Both the position numbers and the translations under genes were made by a program. This document shows, in pieces, positions 23,151-33,560 of a stretch of DNA of 64,000 nt. Source of the stretch: Heterobilharzia americana (taxonomy: Eukaryota > Platyhelminthes > Trematoda > Strigeidida > Schistosomatidae); contig OX104131.1 of assembly GCA_944470555.2 (NCBI GenBank), forward strand, positions 17,352,515 through 17,416,514. Direction: 5' to 3'. The first letter of the stretch is position 1, and each line of letters begins with the position of its first letter. The notes below the pieces were generated by a model. That model did not search any database and had not been told where the DNA came from. It worked only from the letters and a program-made list of their open reading frames with translations.

Positions 23151-26100
23151 TTAGTCCCTTGGGTTCCGAGTGGAACATAGGGCTTCAGTAGCACGCCTCC
23201 AGTGACCTCTGTTCTCTGAGATCTTTTGAACCTGGCTCCACGACAGCCCAGAAGCTCTCATTTCCTGCTCGCACGACCTCCTCCATGTCACCCTCGGACG
23301 TCCAACTCGTCGCTTCCCATGGGGATTCCACTCGAGGGCCTGACGCGTGATGTCCTCCGTCGGCCTTCTCAGTGCATGGCCAATCCATCTCCACTTCTTC
23401 CTGCATATTTGTTGCGTGATAGGTTCTTGGTTGGTTCGTTCCCAGAGTTCCTTGTTGCTTATTTTTTCTGGCCATCTGATCTTCAGCAGCGAGCGTAAGC
23501 AGTTGTTGATGAATGTCTGTAGTTTATTGGAAATACCTTTCGTGACGCGCCAAGTCTCTGAGCCATACAAGAGCACTGACTTGACGTTGGTGTTGAAAAT
23601 CCGTATCTTGTTCCGCATGCTGAGTGCAGAAGATCTCCACACTGGTTTCAGGCTAATGAACGCCTGTCTTGCTTTTCCGATTCTGACTTTGACGTCCTCG
23701 TCCGTCCCGCCTGTAGTTGAAACAGTGCTTCCTAGATAAGTGAAGGAGGTTACTTCCTTTAAGTTTCTCCCGTTGACAGTGATTGGAGTTTGTTGTTGTT
23801 GTTGTTGATGGTGGTGGTGCGGTATCTTCATCACTTCTGTCTTCTCTATATTCACCTGAAGTCCCGTCTTAGCTGCCTCTTCTGTCAACTTGTTAGTTTT
23901 TGCCTGCAGATCTTCAAGTTTATGTGACATTAGGCATAAGTCATCGGCGAAATCCAAGTCTTCTAGGTTCTTTTCCGTCGTCCAGTGTATCCCCCTCTTC
24001 TCGCTGCCTACTGTTTGCTGCATGATCCAGTCCACCACAATCAAGAATATCATGGGGGATAGTAGGCAACCTTGTTTCACTCCTGTCTTCACTTCAAAGG
24101 CATCACTGAGCTTCCCATTGTGGATTACTTGGCATGTAGCATCTTCATATAGTTGTTGAATGAGGCGGATAAAGGTTTGCGGTACTCCGTAGTATTGAAG
24201 CAGTTTCCAAATTACTTCTCGGTCGACGCTGTCAAAGGCCTTCTCAAAGTCGATGAAGTTGAGGTGGAGAGGTGATTGCCATTCTATGCTCTGTTCTATG
24301 ATGATACGAAGCGTTGCAATTTGGTCTGCACATGATTTGTACTTCCTGAAGCCTGCCTGTTCCGGTCGTAGTTTTGAATCCAGTGCATCCCTTAGCCTCT
24401 CCAGGATGATGCGGCTTAATATTTTACTTGGGGTGGACAGGAGAGTGATTCCGCGCCAGTTCTTGCAAGCACTGAGGTCTCCCTTCTTCGGCAGTTTGAC
24501 AAGGTAACCCTTCTTCCAATCGTCAGGTACCTTCTCTTCCTTCCACACCTTCTGCAATAGTGGTGTGAGCATGGCCGCTGTTGTCTCTGCATCTGTTCTC
24601 AGTGCTTCTGGCGGTATTCCATCTGGTCCTGCTGCTTTCCCGCATTTCAGTAGCTTTATGGCGTTCAGGACTTCCATTTTCGTTGGGGGATTAATGTTCA
24701 CTTGTAGTTCAGCGGCTGCAGGTGGTATTTCTGGACGAAGTGCAGGTGGTGGTCGATTCAAGAGCTTCTTGAAGTGGTCGGCCCATCGTTTCCTCTGTTT
24801 CTCTTCTTTCGTAATTAAATTTCCTTCTTCATCTTTTATTGGTTTCATCTGTGTTGGTCTATTCCCTGATAGCAACCTGGTTATTTGATACAATGTCGTC
24901 AGGTCTCTCTTACCTGCAGCCTGTTCTGCTTCACTTGCCAGTGTTTCGTAGAAGTGTCTTTTGTCTTTGCGTGCACTCTTCTTCACTTCTTTATCCAGTG
25001 TTTTATACATTGTGCTCAGTTCATCTTGTCGTTGAGCATCCTTGCACTGGTTTATCTTCTGCTTCACCATCCTCCTCTCCTCTATCAGCTTCCAGGTATC
25101 TGTCGAGATCCATTCCTTGTCTTCTTTCTTCTTCCTTCCTAATACTGTTGTGCAGGTTTCTTTCCACATAGCTTTCAAAGACTTCCAGTGTTCTTCCACA
25201 CAGGTTTCTTCAGGGATGTCCCTCGATGTCTCCCATTTTGTCTTGATGGCTGCTTTGAAGATCTCCTTTGTAGTTTCATCCTTCAGTTTCCGAGTGTTGT
25301 ACTTGGGTTGAGGTCTATCACCAGCTTCCTTGAAGGCTTTTAACTTGATTTGGAAGGTTCCTTGCACTAGGTAGTGGTCTGAACCTACATCTGCTCCTCT
25401 TCTTGACCTTGTGTTAAGTAGACTGCGTCTCCATTTTCTTGAGATTGAGATAAAGTCGATTTGATTTTTAGTGTGTCCATCTGGTGAAATCCATGTCGCT
25501 TTGTGGATATCTTTGTGCCTGAACACACTGCCTCCAATCACCAAATCGTTGAATGCGCAGAATTCTGCAAACAATTCTCCATTCTCATTCATTTCACCTA
25601 GTGCCTCTCGACCCATGGTTAGTTCTCTTCCCGTGTTGTCCCCTCCCAGTTTGGCATTCATGTCGCCCATCAGAATTTTGATATCGCCAACTGACGTCTT
25701 GTCCAGTGTTGATTGAAGTTGTCTGTAGAAATCCTCCTTTTTCTCTTGCTCTGCATTATTTGTAGGTGCATAACATTGTATGATTGTGACCTTTCTTCCT
25801 TTTGAGTTGAATCTTGCTGTCATGATCCTGGAGGAGATTGGTTCCCACTGCATGAGAGCCTTCGATGCTCTTGAGGACATCATGATAGCCACTCCCTCAG
25901 TGTGCTCGTGGTTGGCGTCTGGGTGACCGGAGTAGATTATTGATTCTCCAGTTGACAGTTTGGAGAGTCCACTCCCATTCCATCTGCTTTCGCAAATCCC
26001 AAGCACTTCGATGTTATACCTTCTCATCTCCCTTGCAATCTGGGCTGCCTTACTGGGTTCAAACATCGTGCGGACATTCCATGTCCCCACGTTTACTTTC

Positions 26101-26288
26101 GCTTTCATCGAGAGAAGACACATCGGCCAATTGGCTTCCCGTAGGCTTTCACCAACTGGCGTCATTTCGCCTCTCCGATTCCAGCGGGGAATAAGTTTGT
26201 TTTCATTTTTTATATTTTGTTTGTGCTTTGAAGTTTCTTTAGCGGTTAGATTTGTTTTACGGGGTAGGGTTGCTAGCCCTATGCCCAA
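23151..26288 (-). CDS. RTE endonuclease-reverse transcriptase, 1045 aa, intact
   Basis: Single protein that nicks target DNA and copies its RNA at the nick. Domains: an apurinic-type endonuclease at residues about 65-310, with TWNVRT (69-74), the catalytic Glu of CESRW (Glu100), GDMNAKLG (208-215), QIDFIS (276-281) and SDH (303-305). A linker follows (310-530). The reverse transcriptase (about 535-800) has KAAGPDGIPPE, FIDFEKAFDSVDR (678-690), TGVKQGCLLSP and the catalytic FADD (780-783). The C-terminal domain (about 840-1045) has LLYGSETW, WRWIGHALRR and GKRRVGRPRVTWRR. A His/Gln run occupies 824-833. All catalytic residues are present and there is no stop or frameshift. The ATG at 26288 is the first in frame; a second Met (residue 61) directly before the endonuclease is an alternative start. 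The TAA stop is the first triplet of the tail repeat. Confidence 0.96.
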   Translation of the reverse strand: MGIGLATLPRKTNLTAKETSKHKQNIKNENKLIPRWNRRGEMTPVGESLREANWPMCLLSMKAKVNVGTWNVRTMFEPSKAAQIAREMRRYNIEVLGICESRWNGSGLSKLSTGESIIYSGHPDANHEHTEGVAIMMSSRASKALMQWEPISSRIMTARFNSKGRKVTIIQCYAPTNNAEQEKKEDFYRQLQSTLDKTSVGDIKILMGDMNAKLGGDNTGRELTMGREALGEMNENGELFAEFCAFNDLVIGGSVFRHKDIHKATWISPDGHTKNQIDFISISRKWRRSLLNTRSRRGADVGSDHYLVQGTFQIKLKAFKEAGDRPQPKYNTRKLKDETTKEIFKAAIKTKWETSRDIPEETCVEEHWKSLKAMWKETCTTVLGRKKKEDKEWISTDTWKLIEERRMVKQKINQCKDAQRQDELSTMYKTLDKEVKKSARKDKRHFYETLASEAEQAAGKRDLTTLYQITRLLSGNRPTQMKPIKDEEGNLITKEEKQRKRWADHFKKLLNRPPPALRPEIPPAAAELQVNINPPTKMEVLNAIKLLKCGKAAGPDGIPPEALRTDAETTAAMLTPLLQKVWKEEKVPDDWKKGYLVKLPKKGDLSACKNWRGITLLSTPSKILSRIILERLRDALDSKLRPEQAGFRKYKSCADQIATLRIIIEQSIEWQSPLHLNFIDFEKAFDSVDREVIWKLLQYYGVPQTFIRLIQQLYEDATCQVIHNGKLSDAFEVKTGVKQGCLLSPMIFLIVVDWIMQQTVGSEKRGIHWTTEKNLEDLDFADDLCLMSHKLEDLQAKTNKLTEEAAKTGLQVNIEKTEVMKIPHHHHQQQQQQTPITVNGRNLKEVTSFTYLGSTVSTTGGTDEDVKVRIGKARQAFISLKPVWRSSALSMRNKIRIFNTNVKSVLLYGSETWRVTKGISNKLQTFINNCLRSLLKIRWPEKISNKELWERTNQEPITQQICRKKWRWIGHALRRPTEDITRQALEWNPHGKRRVGRPRVTWRRSCEQEMRASGLSWSQVQKISENRGHWRRATEALCSTRNPRD

Positions 26289-26348
26289 CCTTCCCTCTTT
26301 ACCCGGGCTTAGGACCGGCTAGTAACTAGTAAACTAGTTAACCAGGCG
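26289..26348 (-). promoter_or_regulatory. RTE 5' leader, probable internal promoter and structured RNA
   Basis: On the element strand it holds a perfect 6-bp hairpin AACTAG-TTTA-CTAGTT, then a CCGG-TCCTAAGC-CCGG hairpin. The same region is recognisable at 5600-5643 and, shortened, at 39626-39650. Non-LTR elements carry internal promoters at the 5' end; the promoter role here is inferred from position. Confidence 0.5.
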
Positions 26349-26362
26349 AGGGTTTGAAGTTA
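26349..26362. repeat. Target-site duplication, 5' side of RTE
   Basis: AGGGTTTGAAGTTA, identical to 23131-23144. Confidence 0.9.
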
Positions 26363-27869
26363 GTGGGCATCAGTTCATTTTGCCGTAATTAACAGCAGTG
26401 TATTAACAAGAAATGGGGAGGAAGTCTATACCATTGCTGTTGTCACCAACCGACAACTTCACAGCAGCGGGAGGATTCATCAAAAAACAGTAATGGAAAA
26501 GCCAACCACTTCGAAAAGGGTAATTGTCCTTAGTTAAACGCTAGAACCGGAGATAAAGCATTTGGTAAGTACGACTTTAGATTGAGTTTATATGCAGGTG
26601 TAGCAAACAACTGATATTCTGACAAGTTAACATCTCAGGTGACAATAAACATGAAGTTTGATTTCTTTAAAAACGAACTTACAGTTGTATTCCAACCGAA
26701 ATACAGGAATAGGGTGGAAAACATTTAGTGATATATATTTTGGTTCTCACTTTGTGATACCGAGGAATATGGCGAAAGCCAACCACTTTATACTAGTTTA
26801 TAATTCCATAATTTTATTAAATTTATATCAGTGTTTGTATTCGTGAAACCTAACTGTTCTCTATCTCCTCTGAAGTTAACGAAGTTGTGCAGTGAACACA
26901 ATCTTGTGAAATTCACACACAGATAACGCCTTTAACGAGGTACGCAGTAAGTAGTTGTTAGATTTATTTTACTTACTGTACTAACAAAAAAATATCAACA
27001 AACGTCTCAAAGGTCACATAGAGTCAAATCTGAATGTTAAATATCCAGTTCAACCGAGTATTTGCGAAACTGTAGTAGTGATTGCTTTTATCCCTCCCTA
27101 TCTAATGACACACAGAAAATCTTGAGATTGTACGATATCATATTGACGTGCTTAGTGAGAAAATCCGGCTATCATTTTAAAACTTGATGAGGCAGTGAAC
27201 AAAATTTGAAAATGTTGGACAAGGAAGATATCTCTAACTGTTGGTCTGAGACGCGTAGGTAAATGTAGACCTTTTGGTTAAAGTCCGTGTGACAAACCAA
27301 ATCAGTTGTTGGAAAGTCTAGGTGATATGGCTAAGATGCATCCCTGCACTACCTTCACTTTGATCAACAAACAGAATTTCATTGTTTCATTCCTTCTTCC
27401 TCTCTCCACGAACTTCTACACCTTTTGATTACTTTCTTCCATATTTTTATACCTTTCACCTTGATTTCTTCGACTTGATGTGACATTATGAGGTTTGATG
27501 ACTGGAATTGTTGAGCAGTAATGCCATTTTTCATGTCCATATTGGCTGAGAATACAGTCAGACAGTGACATAATACTTCCCAGTCGGTACAGCTGATCGC
27601 CACTCTTAGGTCAAGAAACAGATGACAATGAGTACGCCCATATTCCGAAAAAACAAATAACTCGCCTAAGTTGTAAACATACCTACTTTTCTTGAATTCG
27701 CTGTTCTTGGCTTAGCATTTTCCTTGTGAAATGAAATAATCAGTAACTCGCAACGGTAATTTCCTAGGAAGCAAAACGACTTAAAAACTAGTGTAGGTGA
27801 ATAGGAGATGGTCCTGTAAAACTGCTCTCAGCCACTGGCTCTTCTAATGTGAGTGGAAGTATGGTGGAA
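26363..27869. other. No recognised feature
   Basis: AT-rich. Short frames (62 codons at 26658-26846 plus; 74 codons at 27603-27379 minus) have no family signature. Confidence 0.4.
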
Positions 27870-28060
27870 ATGAAACAAAATAAACGTAGAACCTCGCATA
27901 CAAGTCCATTGGTTCAAGTTGTCACACTTCACAGTGGCATACAAGGAAAGGTGGGCAGAAAATGTGACATTAAGGTAGACAAAGGTATATGAGGAGAAAG
28001 AATCTGAGAAATGATTAGTGCTAATCTCCATCCTTTAGATGTTAAACGGCGACACTCCAC
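27870..28060 (-). repeat. RTE-B 3'-UTR fragment
   Basis: Contains the plus-form block AACGTAGAACCTCGCATACA followed by GTTCAAGTTGTCACACTTCA, the conserved 3'-UTR of the family, in minus orientation. Only a scrap of coding tail remains. Confidence 0.65.
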
Positions 28061-28504
28061 ATCAGCACAAGAACCGAAAAGTGGATGGTAATTAGGAGAA
28101 AGTAAGATGTTTCAATAAATTGTGCCAACAGTTGAAATAACGCAAAAGGTGGGGAAAACAGTGTAGCAAAGGGAGTAAGAAGTAGGTGGTAATCACATTT
28201 TTTTAAAACTCAGATGGAGATATGGTGTGAGCTCATAGATGGATAACGTTTAAACAGTTGAAAACAGACATAAAATCCTATAATGGAACTGAAGTTAAAC
28301 CCCAAATGACCAAATAAGAAAAGAATGAGATATTTAAAGCTCTAAGTGACGTGTGTTATTGCAATAGTTATTGATTAATAGAACACTGTATCTGTCATGG
28401 AAAACGGAAATGGAGTCGCCATATCTATAGATTAGAATCAATTGGCTGCGTGTAACTTTCGTAGTATCTTATCCTGGCCAATTTATATCTGATCGAGATG
28501 CAGC

Positions 28505-28595
28505 TGTGGATCACTGGTATTTAACCCTTGGTCTATGGGTTCCAACCACGCTCTACTTACCAAGGTCTGGGCGGTCAAGTAGTATCGTTGATATG
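28505..28595 (+). repeat. Dispersed repeat R, partial
   Basis: Contains TGGGTTCCAACCACG, CTTACCAAGGTCTGGGCGGT and TAGTATCG in the order seen at 8420-8480 and 29515-29565. Confidence 0.45.
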
Positions 28596-28599
28596 TCTT

Positions 28600-28705
28600 T
28601 TTCTATCCACTTTGAATGCTACTGTGAAGTGTGGTGAGTTGAACTGATGCGTGAGGTTCTATGTTGATTTTGATTCTACCTGTCCTTTTGATAGGTCCAG
28701 TTCAC
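28600..28705 (+). repeat. RTE-B 3'-UTR fragment
   Basis: TACTGTGAAGTGTGGTGAGT then TTGAACTGATGCGTGAGGTT and a TTGATTTTG block: the 3'-UTR signature in plus orientation, attached to no coding sequence. Confidence 0.55.
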
Positions 28706-29142
28706 ATTAACAAGAGCGTAGTCTTTCGCCTACTGATCAACCTCCAACCTGGAAAATCTGGTCTAACGACTTGCACCTAAGGCTTTCTTGGCTGAAATCA
28801 CTGTCAAGTCACTTACCAAACCACTCAATATACCTCTATACCACATTCAGCTCTTGAAAGACTGGAGGGATGTTATAATCAGCTGTTTTCAAGGCGAAAA
28901 AAGGTGAAATGCACTAAGCAGCCGTATACGCGGTTTTTAGCAGAAGTAATGATCCAAACATATAGTTAAAAATTAAGACACTACTTGGCTGCCCAGACCT
29001 TAGTCCAAAGGGAGTCGGCATTCTGGTTGACTATAGGGACTTTTATGGTTACACATTTTAATCAAACCAAACACGGATGGTTACTAAGAGTGGTAATTCA
29101 AAAACGTTTGAGATACAAAAACACAACCCCTAGTAATGATAC
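28706..29142. other. No recognised feature
   Basis: Nothing recognised. Short matches to repeat R occur near 28985-29005, in reverse sense. Confidence 0.35.
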
Positions 29143-29322
29143 AAGTGGAAAACATTAAATGTTGGAAAACGAACTCGAAAAACACGAGCTTTAACTGAAT
29201 TACTTGAAGCTAAAGTTCACCCTAAGGCTTTTGATGTGATTTACACAGATAAAGCCAAATTTAAGAACATGGAAAAACTCACTTCCTTTTTTCGATATTG
29301 TCTCTTTAAATTCGACACATAA
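29143..29322 (+). other. Unrecognised open stretch (possible exon or old element frame)
   Basis: A run of about 58 sense codons without Met start, including TRKTRALTELLEAKVHPKAF, then DVIYTDKAKFKNMEKL, ending at a TAA. Composition looks protein-like (charged, balanced). No clear acceptor is visible beyond a weak ACAAG, and I know no matching family. Confidence 0.25.
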
Positions 29323-29489
29323 AGTATTAACTCCACGTTTGTTGGTGGTAGGCTTATTGTTATCGCCTTCACCTAAAGCGTTATATGCGTTTTAGCTGCT
29401 TACCATCTTCGTAAGTCTAAACATTTTCAACTCCGTAGCTTCGCCCCTCGCATACTTTTGTGCAGCTGTGCCTTATTAGTTTAGATAAA

Positions 29490-29612
29490 TGATTTTCAAC
29501 CAATGGGTCAAGGCTTCCAACACCCTTCCACCTACCAAGGTTTAGACAGCCAGGTAGTGTCATTGGTCCTCAAACAAGTTTTGCTCATTGCCTACTGCAC
29601 GAACATTCACAC
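29490..29612 (+). repeat. Dispersed repeat R
   Basis: Contains CCACCTACCAAGGTTTAGAC, AGGTAGTGTCATTGGTCCTC and TTGCTCATTGCC in the same order as at 8395-8535. Confidence 0.5.
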
Positions 29613-30789
29613 AGTTGATGAGTGCATTTTAATCTATATTTTTCGTTTACTTTAATATAATTTGATATCTATTCACTTTATTTTTGTGTTGTGTCATGCA
29701 TATGTGAAAGGTTCCACTTCGATGGTTGACTAAGAGACCTTCAGCTAGTAACTTCATATGATGATTAAGTCTTCATACCGCAGTGCGACAAAATTTACTA
29801 TCTGTAAAAATTGTTCCTTCATTCTCTAGAGTCCCAAAAGGGTAGGCTGGATAGTTGTCAACTTGTAGAATCCTGCAGACAACTTGAGCTAAAATGATTA
29901 TCCCAGTGTAAAGTGATACATTTGACTGGATAGGAGTGTAATGGGAGTAAGGTTGTTTTAGTAAACACGCAACTCTACGACCATGGTATCCGTAAAATTT
30001 AGTGTAGCTGGCACTGAGGGCTATGCAAAACTAACTAACTTTCAAGAAACGTCAATAAGGCATCTAATTACGCAAGTTTGTTAAGTTTGGAGATTACAAG
30101 CTCAGCTCGACAGACAACCGTTACCTTGACAAGCTGATCAGGCTTGCACATCACGGTGACTCAAAGAGCTAAACTGATTGGAATGCTAAACAGGTCTGTT
30201 TCACAGTGGTACTGTAATAACTATGTTGCGATTCAGAGAGTGATGGCTGAGTTGCACTGTTAGGTGGTGTGATAGCAGTAAGTTATCTCCCGTGGATAAC
30301 CAGCAGTGCCATAGTGATGCTACTTTTTCGATGAGAAGGCTCAAGAAACAACGCACCCATTGTCCAGCGGTCTTCTGGTGCGCACTGTATGGGTTTCGTG
30401 GATAGATTCGAAACAAACGAGCTTGAAGCTTAAAGTTGCAAGGTCGTGTGTGACCGGTCTCAGGTAGATCCTCTTTGGGCTATGCGATCACACACCACTG
30501 TTAATAATTCAATTTCTTTTTCAGGTATCTTAAGAAGAAATAACTTTCTACAGTGTGGTCGGCAGAGAAGTGTCGACCGCCCTCAACACTCAATTTTCCT
30601 CAGGTAACTACCAACCTCTCACATCGTTACCTTTCAATCTTTCTTCATGTACTTCGGTCAACATTTCTGCACCATCTTTATTTAGTTCCAACTCAGCTGC
30701 TCTTGATAACATTTTGCATCCACATAACACCATCACTGGTCTCATGAAACCCTTAAATGTTCACACCGTCCATCGAACCAGTTAACAGA
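29613..30789. other. No firm feature
   Basis: An open frame at 30416-30201 (71 codons, minus) and two overlapping frames at 30553-30785 (plus) are of unknown origin. They may belong to the non-coding 5' region of the RTE-B copy that follows, but no motif proves it. Confidence 0.35.
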
Positions 30790-33040
30790 GTTGGCTGCCA
30801 AATCTTTAGCGTCTCAGAAAATGGATATTTGCTTTGCCTATGAGACTGGCATATAGGGCTCAAGTGCGATTATTTACCTGAGGTTACCAGGTCTTCATAA
30901 TGAATCTACGAAATTTCTTTTTCGAATCTCTGCAGGCTCGACAGAAAGCTGTCGGGACAGCTCTAAGCGCTGAGGTAAAAAGTGTGCTGCTTGACTGGAT
31001 CTCAGTTGATTGTCATTTGTATGCTGTTCGAATTAACGTTGCAGAGTAGTGAAACTCGACGTTGTCTCCCCTTACACACTGATAGACTACAGTTTGGATG
31101 AAGTGAAAGGTGAAATCTACCGAAAACTATTTAGTCTTTTGCTGAAAGCCAGATGTTCAGATATGCCTGTCTTAGCAGGCGATTTCAACGGATTCTTGGG
31201 TAGGCTAAGTCAGACAGAAAGGCACTTAGGTAGTCCAAATAAATCGAAAGGACAGAGGCAGTCACCAGTTGTATGCCTAGACAACCAACTATTTCCCTCT
31301 AACGAGAACTTCAGACAAAAAAAGATATACTGTCTCACCCTGTGTCGGTCAACATCAAACCAACGGTGGGTACAGATAGATTATATTGCCATAAGCCATC
31401 GTTGGGGAGGATCGGTGGAGGACCGTCACTCAGTCTAGAGTTTGAACACCGACTACGCGTTAGTATAGAGAAGTATGTATGCACTTTACAGGTCGCAGAA
31501 AACAGGCGGCAGTAAACTCCGTCTGTGCTTCGTTGGAAGATGAGAAAGCAAAGTAACCACTAAGGTAAAAGATAGTTAAGGGTTTATCAGAATAAGATAG
31601 CGATACTTATCCTGAGAAAACCTGGTGTAATATTCAGTCTACTATAGCAACAGCGGTAAAGACAGTTGTTAACTTACATCCAAGGGTTAGCGAACGTAAA
31701 TAGATTTTCGCAAACTCATCCGAACTGATTGATGCGAGAACTCATTCAATTTCGCTCTGACCATTATAGGGTGAAAGCAGCTTAGACGTAAACTGACTAA
31801 GTCTTCACAAAGAATGCAAACAGTGGTGGGTGGCAAAAGATGGAGAAGCTACCAGCATAAGGTCATACTCAGTGAATAATTGGGCTTATTCAGCATACAG
31901 GCAAGATGATGGATAGTAAGATTGTTGAGAATGTGTCTCGAATTAAAATGCACTCAGGAATCTTTTTCACATTCGTGCAGTAGGCAGTGAGCAACCCCTT
32001 TTGTGTGAGAGCTAATGATACTACCTAGCTGTCTAAACCTCGGTAGGTGGAGGGGTGTTGGAAACCGTGACCAATGGATTGAAAGTCATTTCCCTAAATT
32101 AATGAACCGCAACCCCGATAGTGAATATATACTAATCAAGAGCTCCGGGTGCACAACTAGAACGCTACCATGGACAATTCAACTGACTTAAAACTACGAT
32201 TCAGGTGTCCAATGTATCCATCCAGAACCTCAATGGGGAGTAAATGTTTGCCCTTTAAAATGTCGCCGAAGTTGGGAAGACTGTTTTAAACCGGAAAAAA
32301 CGTAGTCATAGGACCTGATTATTTGCCACCTAGATTTTTCAAGAGGTATAAAATCACTGAGCTCAGCAACGGAGGTAATAATTAGTGCATGGAAGTTAGA
32401 AGTGGTTCCATGAGATTGCTAATCATCCGTCTATAAGAAAGGAGAGAAGTCTCATTGTGACAACCTTAGGAGAATGAGTTCGGCTAAGTTTACAAGATCC
32501 TAGAGTTCGTAGTTATACGATGAGTAACAGGCTTCAGAACAAGAAATTCCAGAAAACCAGGCAGGTTTCAAAACTGCACAAGGGTGCACCGACCACATTC
32601 TCACCGTTCGACAGATCTTGGAATAAAGACATTAGTGGTTAACACTTACCATGTCTACTGACCTGAAGGTGACATTTGACTTTGTTGATCAAGAGGTGTG
32701 GTAGCAATTTCTGACTGTGGAATTAAGGAGCAAGTTTGTAACGTTATTGAACTCTCTATGTGAAGTCAAACAGCCATGTAAAGGGTTTTTCAGAGCTGTC
32801 ATCTGGAGTGGTAACGAATTGGGTTGGAAGAAGACTTAACGTGACTAGATGAAGATATTACGCTACTTCATAAAGTCTTCAACTGTTTTTCTGAGCAGTG
32901 TACCATTCAGACTATCTAGGTGGCATCCTCGGGGTAATAGGAATCCATGCCTGGAAACTTTTGGCAATATGACTGAGAACCTGTTACAATGGCGAAGGTG
33001 TACTCACTTCTTGATATTTTCAAAAAGCCAAGTGGTTTAA
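30790..33040 (+). pseudogene. RTE-B retrotransposon, long degenerate copy (endonuclease to C-terminus)
   Basis: The endonuclease domain is the best kept part. SSAIIYLRLPG (about 30860) lies upstream; then the open frame 31049-31438 holds VVSPYTLIDYSLDEVKGE, VLAGDFNGFLG (catalytic GDFN) and VQIDYIAISHRWGGS. RT remnants follow at 32560-32840 (a QAGFKTAQGCTDHI-like block and a FDFVDQEVW block), and a C-terminal NRNPCLETFGNMTENLLQWR block at 32935-33000. Numerous frame breaks. A repeat R copy sits at 31965-32095 inside it. The catalytic YADD region is not recognisable. Confidence 0.75.
31965..32095 (-). repeat. Dispersed repeat R inside RTE-B ruin
   Basis: In reverse orientation it holds the blocks of 8395-8535: plus form GGCAGTGAGCAA, GATACTACCTAGCTGTCTAA and CCTCGGTAGGTGG. 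It interrupts the RTE-B copy, so it arrived later. Confidence 0.5.
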
Positions 33041-33189
33041 GTGTTCGTGTTTAGAAACTAATTCTAGCAAATGAGCAGTTAAAGACATTGGTTGTAGCAG
33101 CTGTCATCAGTAGTTAATACATGGGACTTTCTATAAGTTAAAGTAATAGTCAATCATAACTTGAAATCGCCTGCATATTGCGTTGTGAT

Positions 33190-33560
33190 CGCACTAAAGA
33201 GCTCTGAGGTGGTCTAGTTTATCTCAACAGCGTTCAAATAATTTGACGAAAACATGTTTCGAGTATTATATACCACTATTGTAAGACCCTATCTCAAATT
33301 TCGCATTCAAGTCTCCAGTCTTTGCTGAGGCACTGAAGTACGTTTGCAGATTCAACATCGATTCGGCGGATGGTCTATCTAACCTATCCTGCAATGATTG
33401 TCTACAGACCAAATCCTTGCTTATTGTCTCACTAGAAGGGGAGACGTATTATCAGCATTCCGTATCCGTAACAGTGACCTTAAGACTGATATCTTATTTC
33501 TTCATCCCCTCAAAGATGAAGCGATTCTGATGCCACCATAAAAGAATTCAATAGCAGAAG
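33190..33560 (+). pseudogene. CR1-clade reverse transcriptase, C-terminal remnant
   Basis: Plus strand, with three in-frame stops: MFRVLYTTIVRPYLKFRIQV, then VRLQIQHRFGG and LTRRGDVLSAFRIRNSDLKT. This order (RPYLEF-like, QRRAT/QHRF, RRRGDLI-like) is the conserved end of CR1/Jockey-type RT proteins. It is unlike the RTE C-terminus. Confidence 0.65.

Larger units (their letters stand above)
23145..26348 (-). mobile_element. Intact RTE-clade non-LTR retrotransposon (RTE-A)
   Basis: A complete element of about 3.2 kb: a leader of about 60 nt (26348-26289), one 1045-residue ORF, and a very short TAA-repeat tail (23156-23145). It is bounded by a 14-bp duplication of the target. In schistosomes the RTE clade is represented by SR2 and Perere-3/SR3. 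The small size and near-absent 3' UTR fit Perere-3/SR3 better, but I cannot confirm the name. The intact frame and perfect duplication suggest a recent insertion. Confidence 0.95.

Noticed and set aside
23226..26322. Numerous plus-strand frames of 80-130 codons
   Set aside because: Antisense shadows of the intact RTE ORF.
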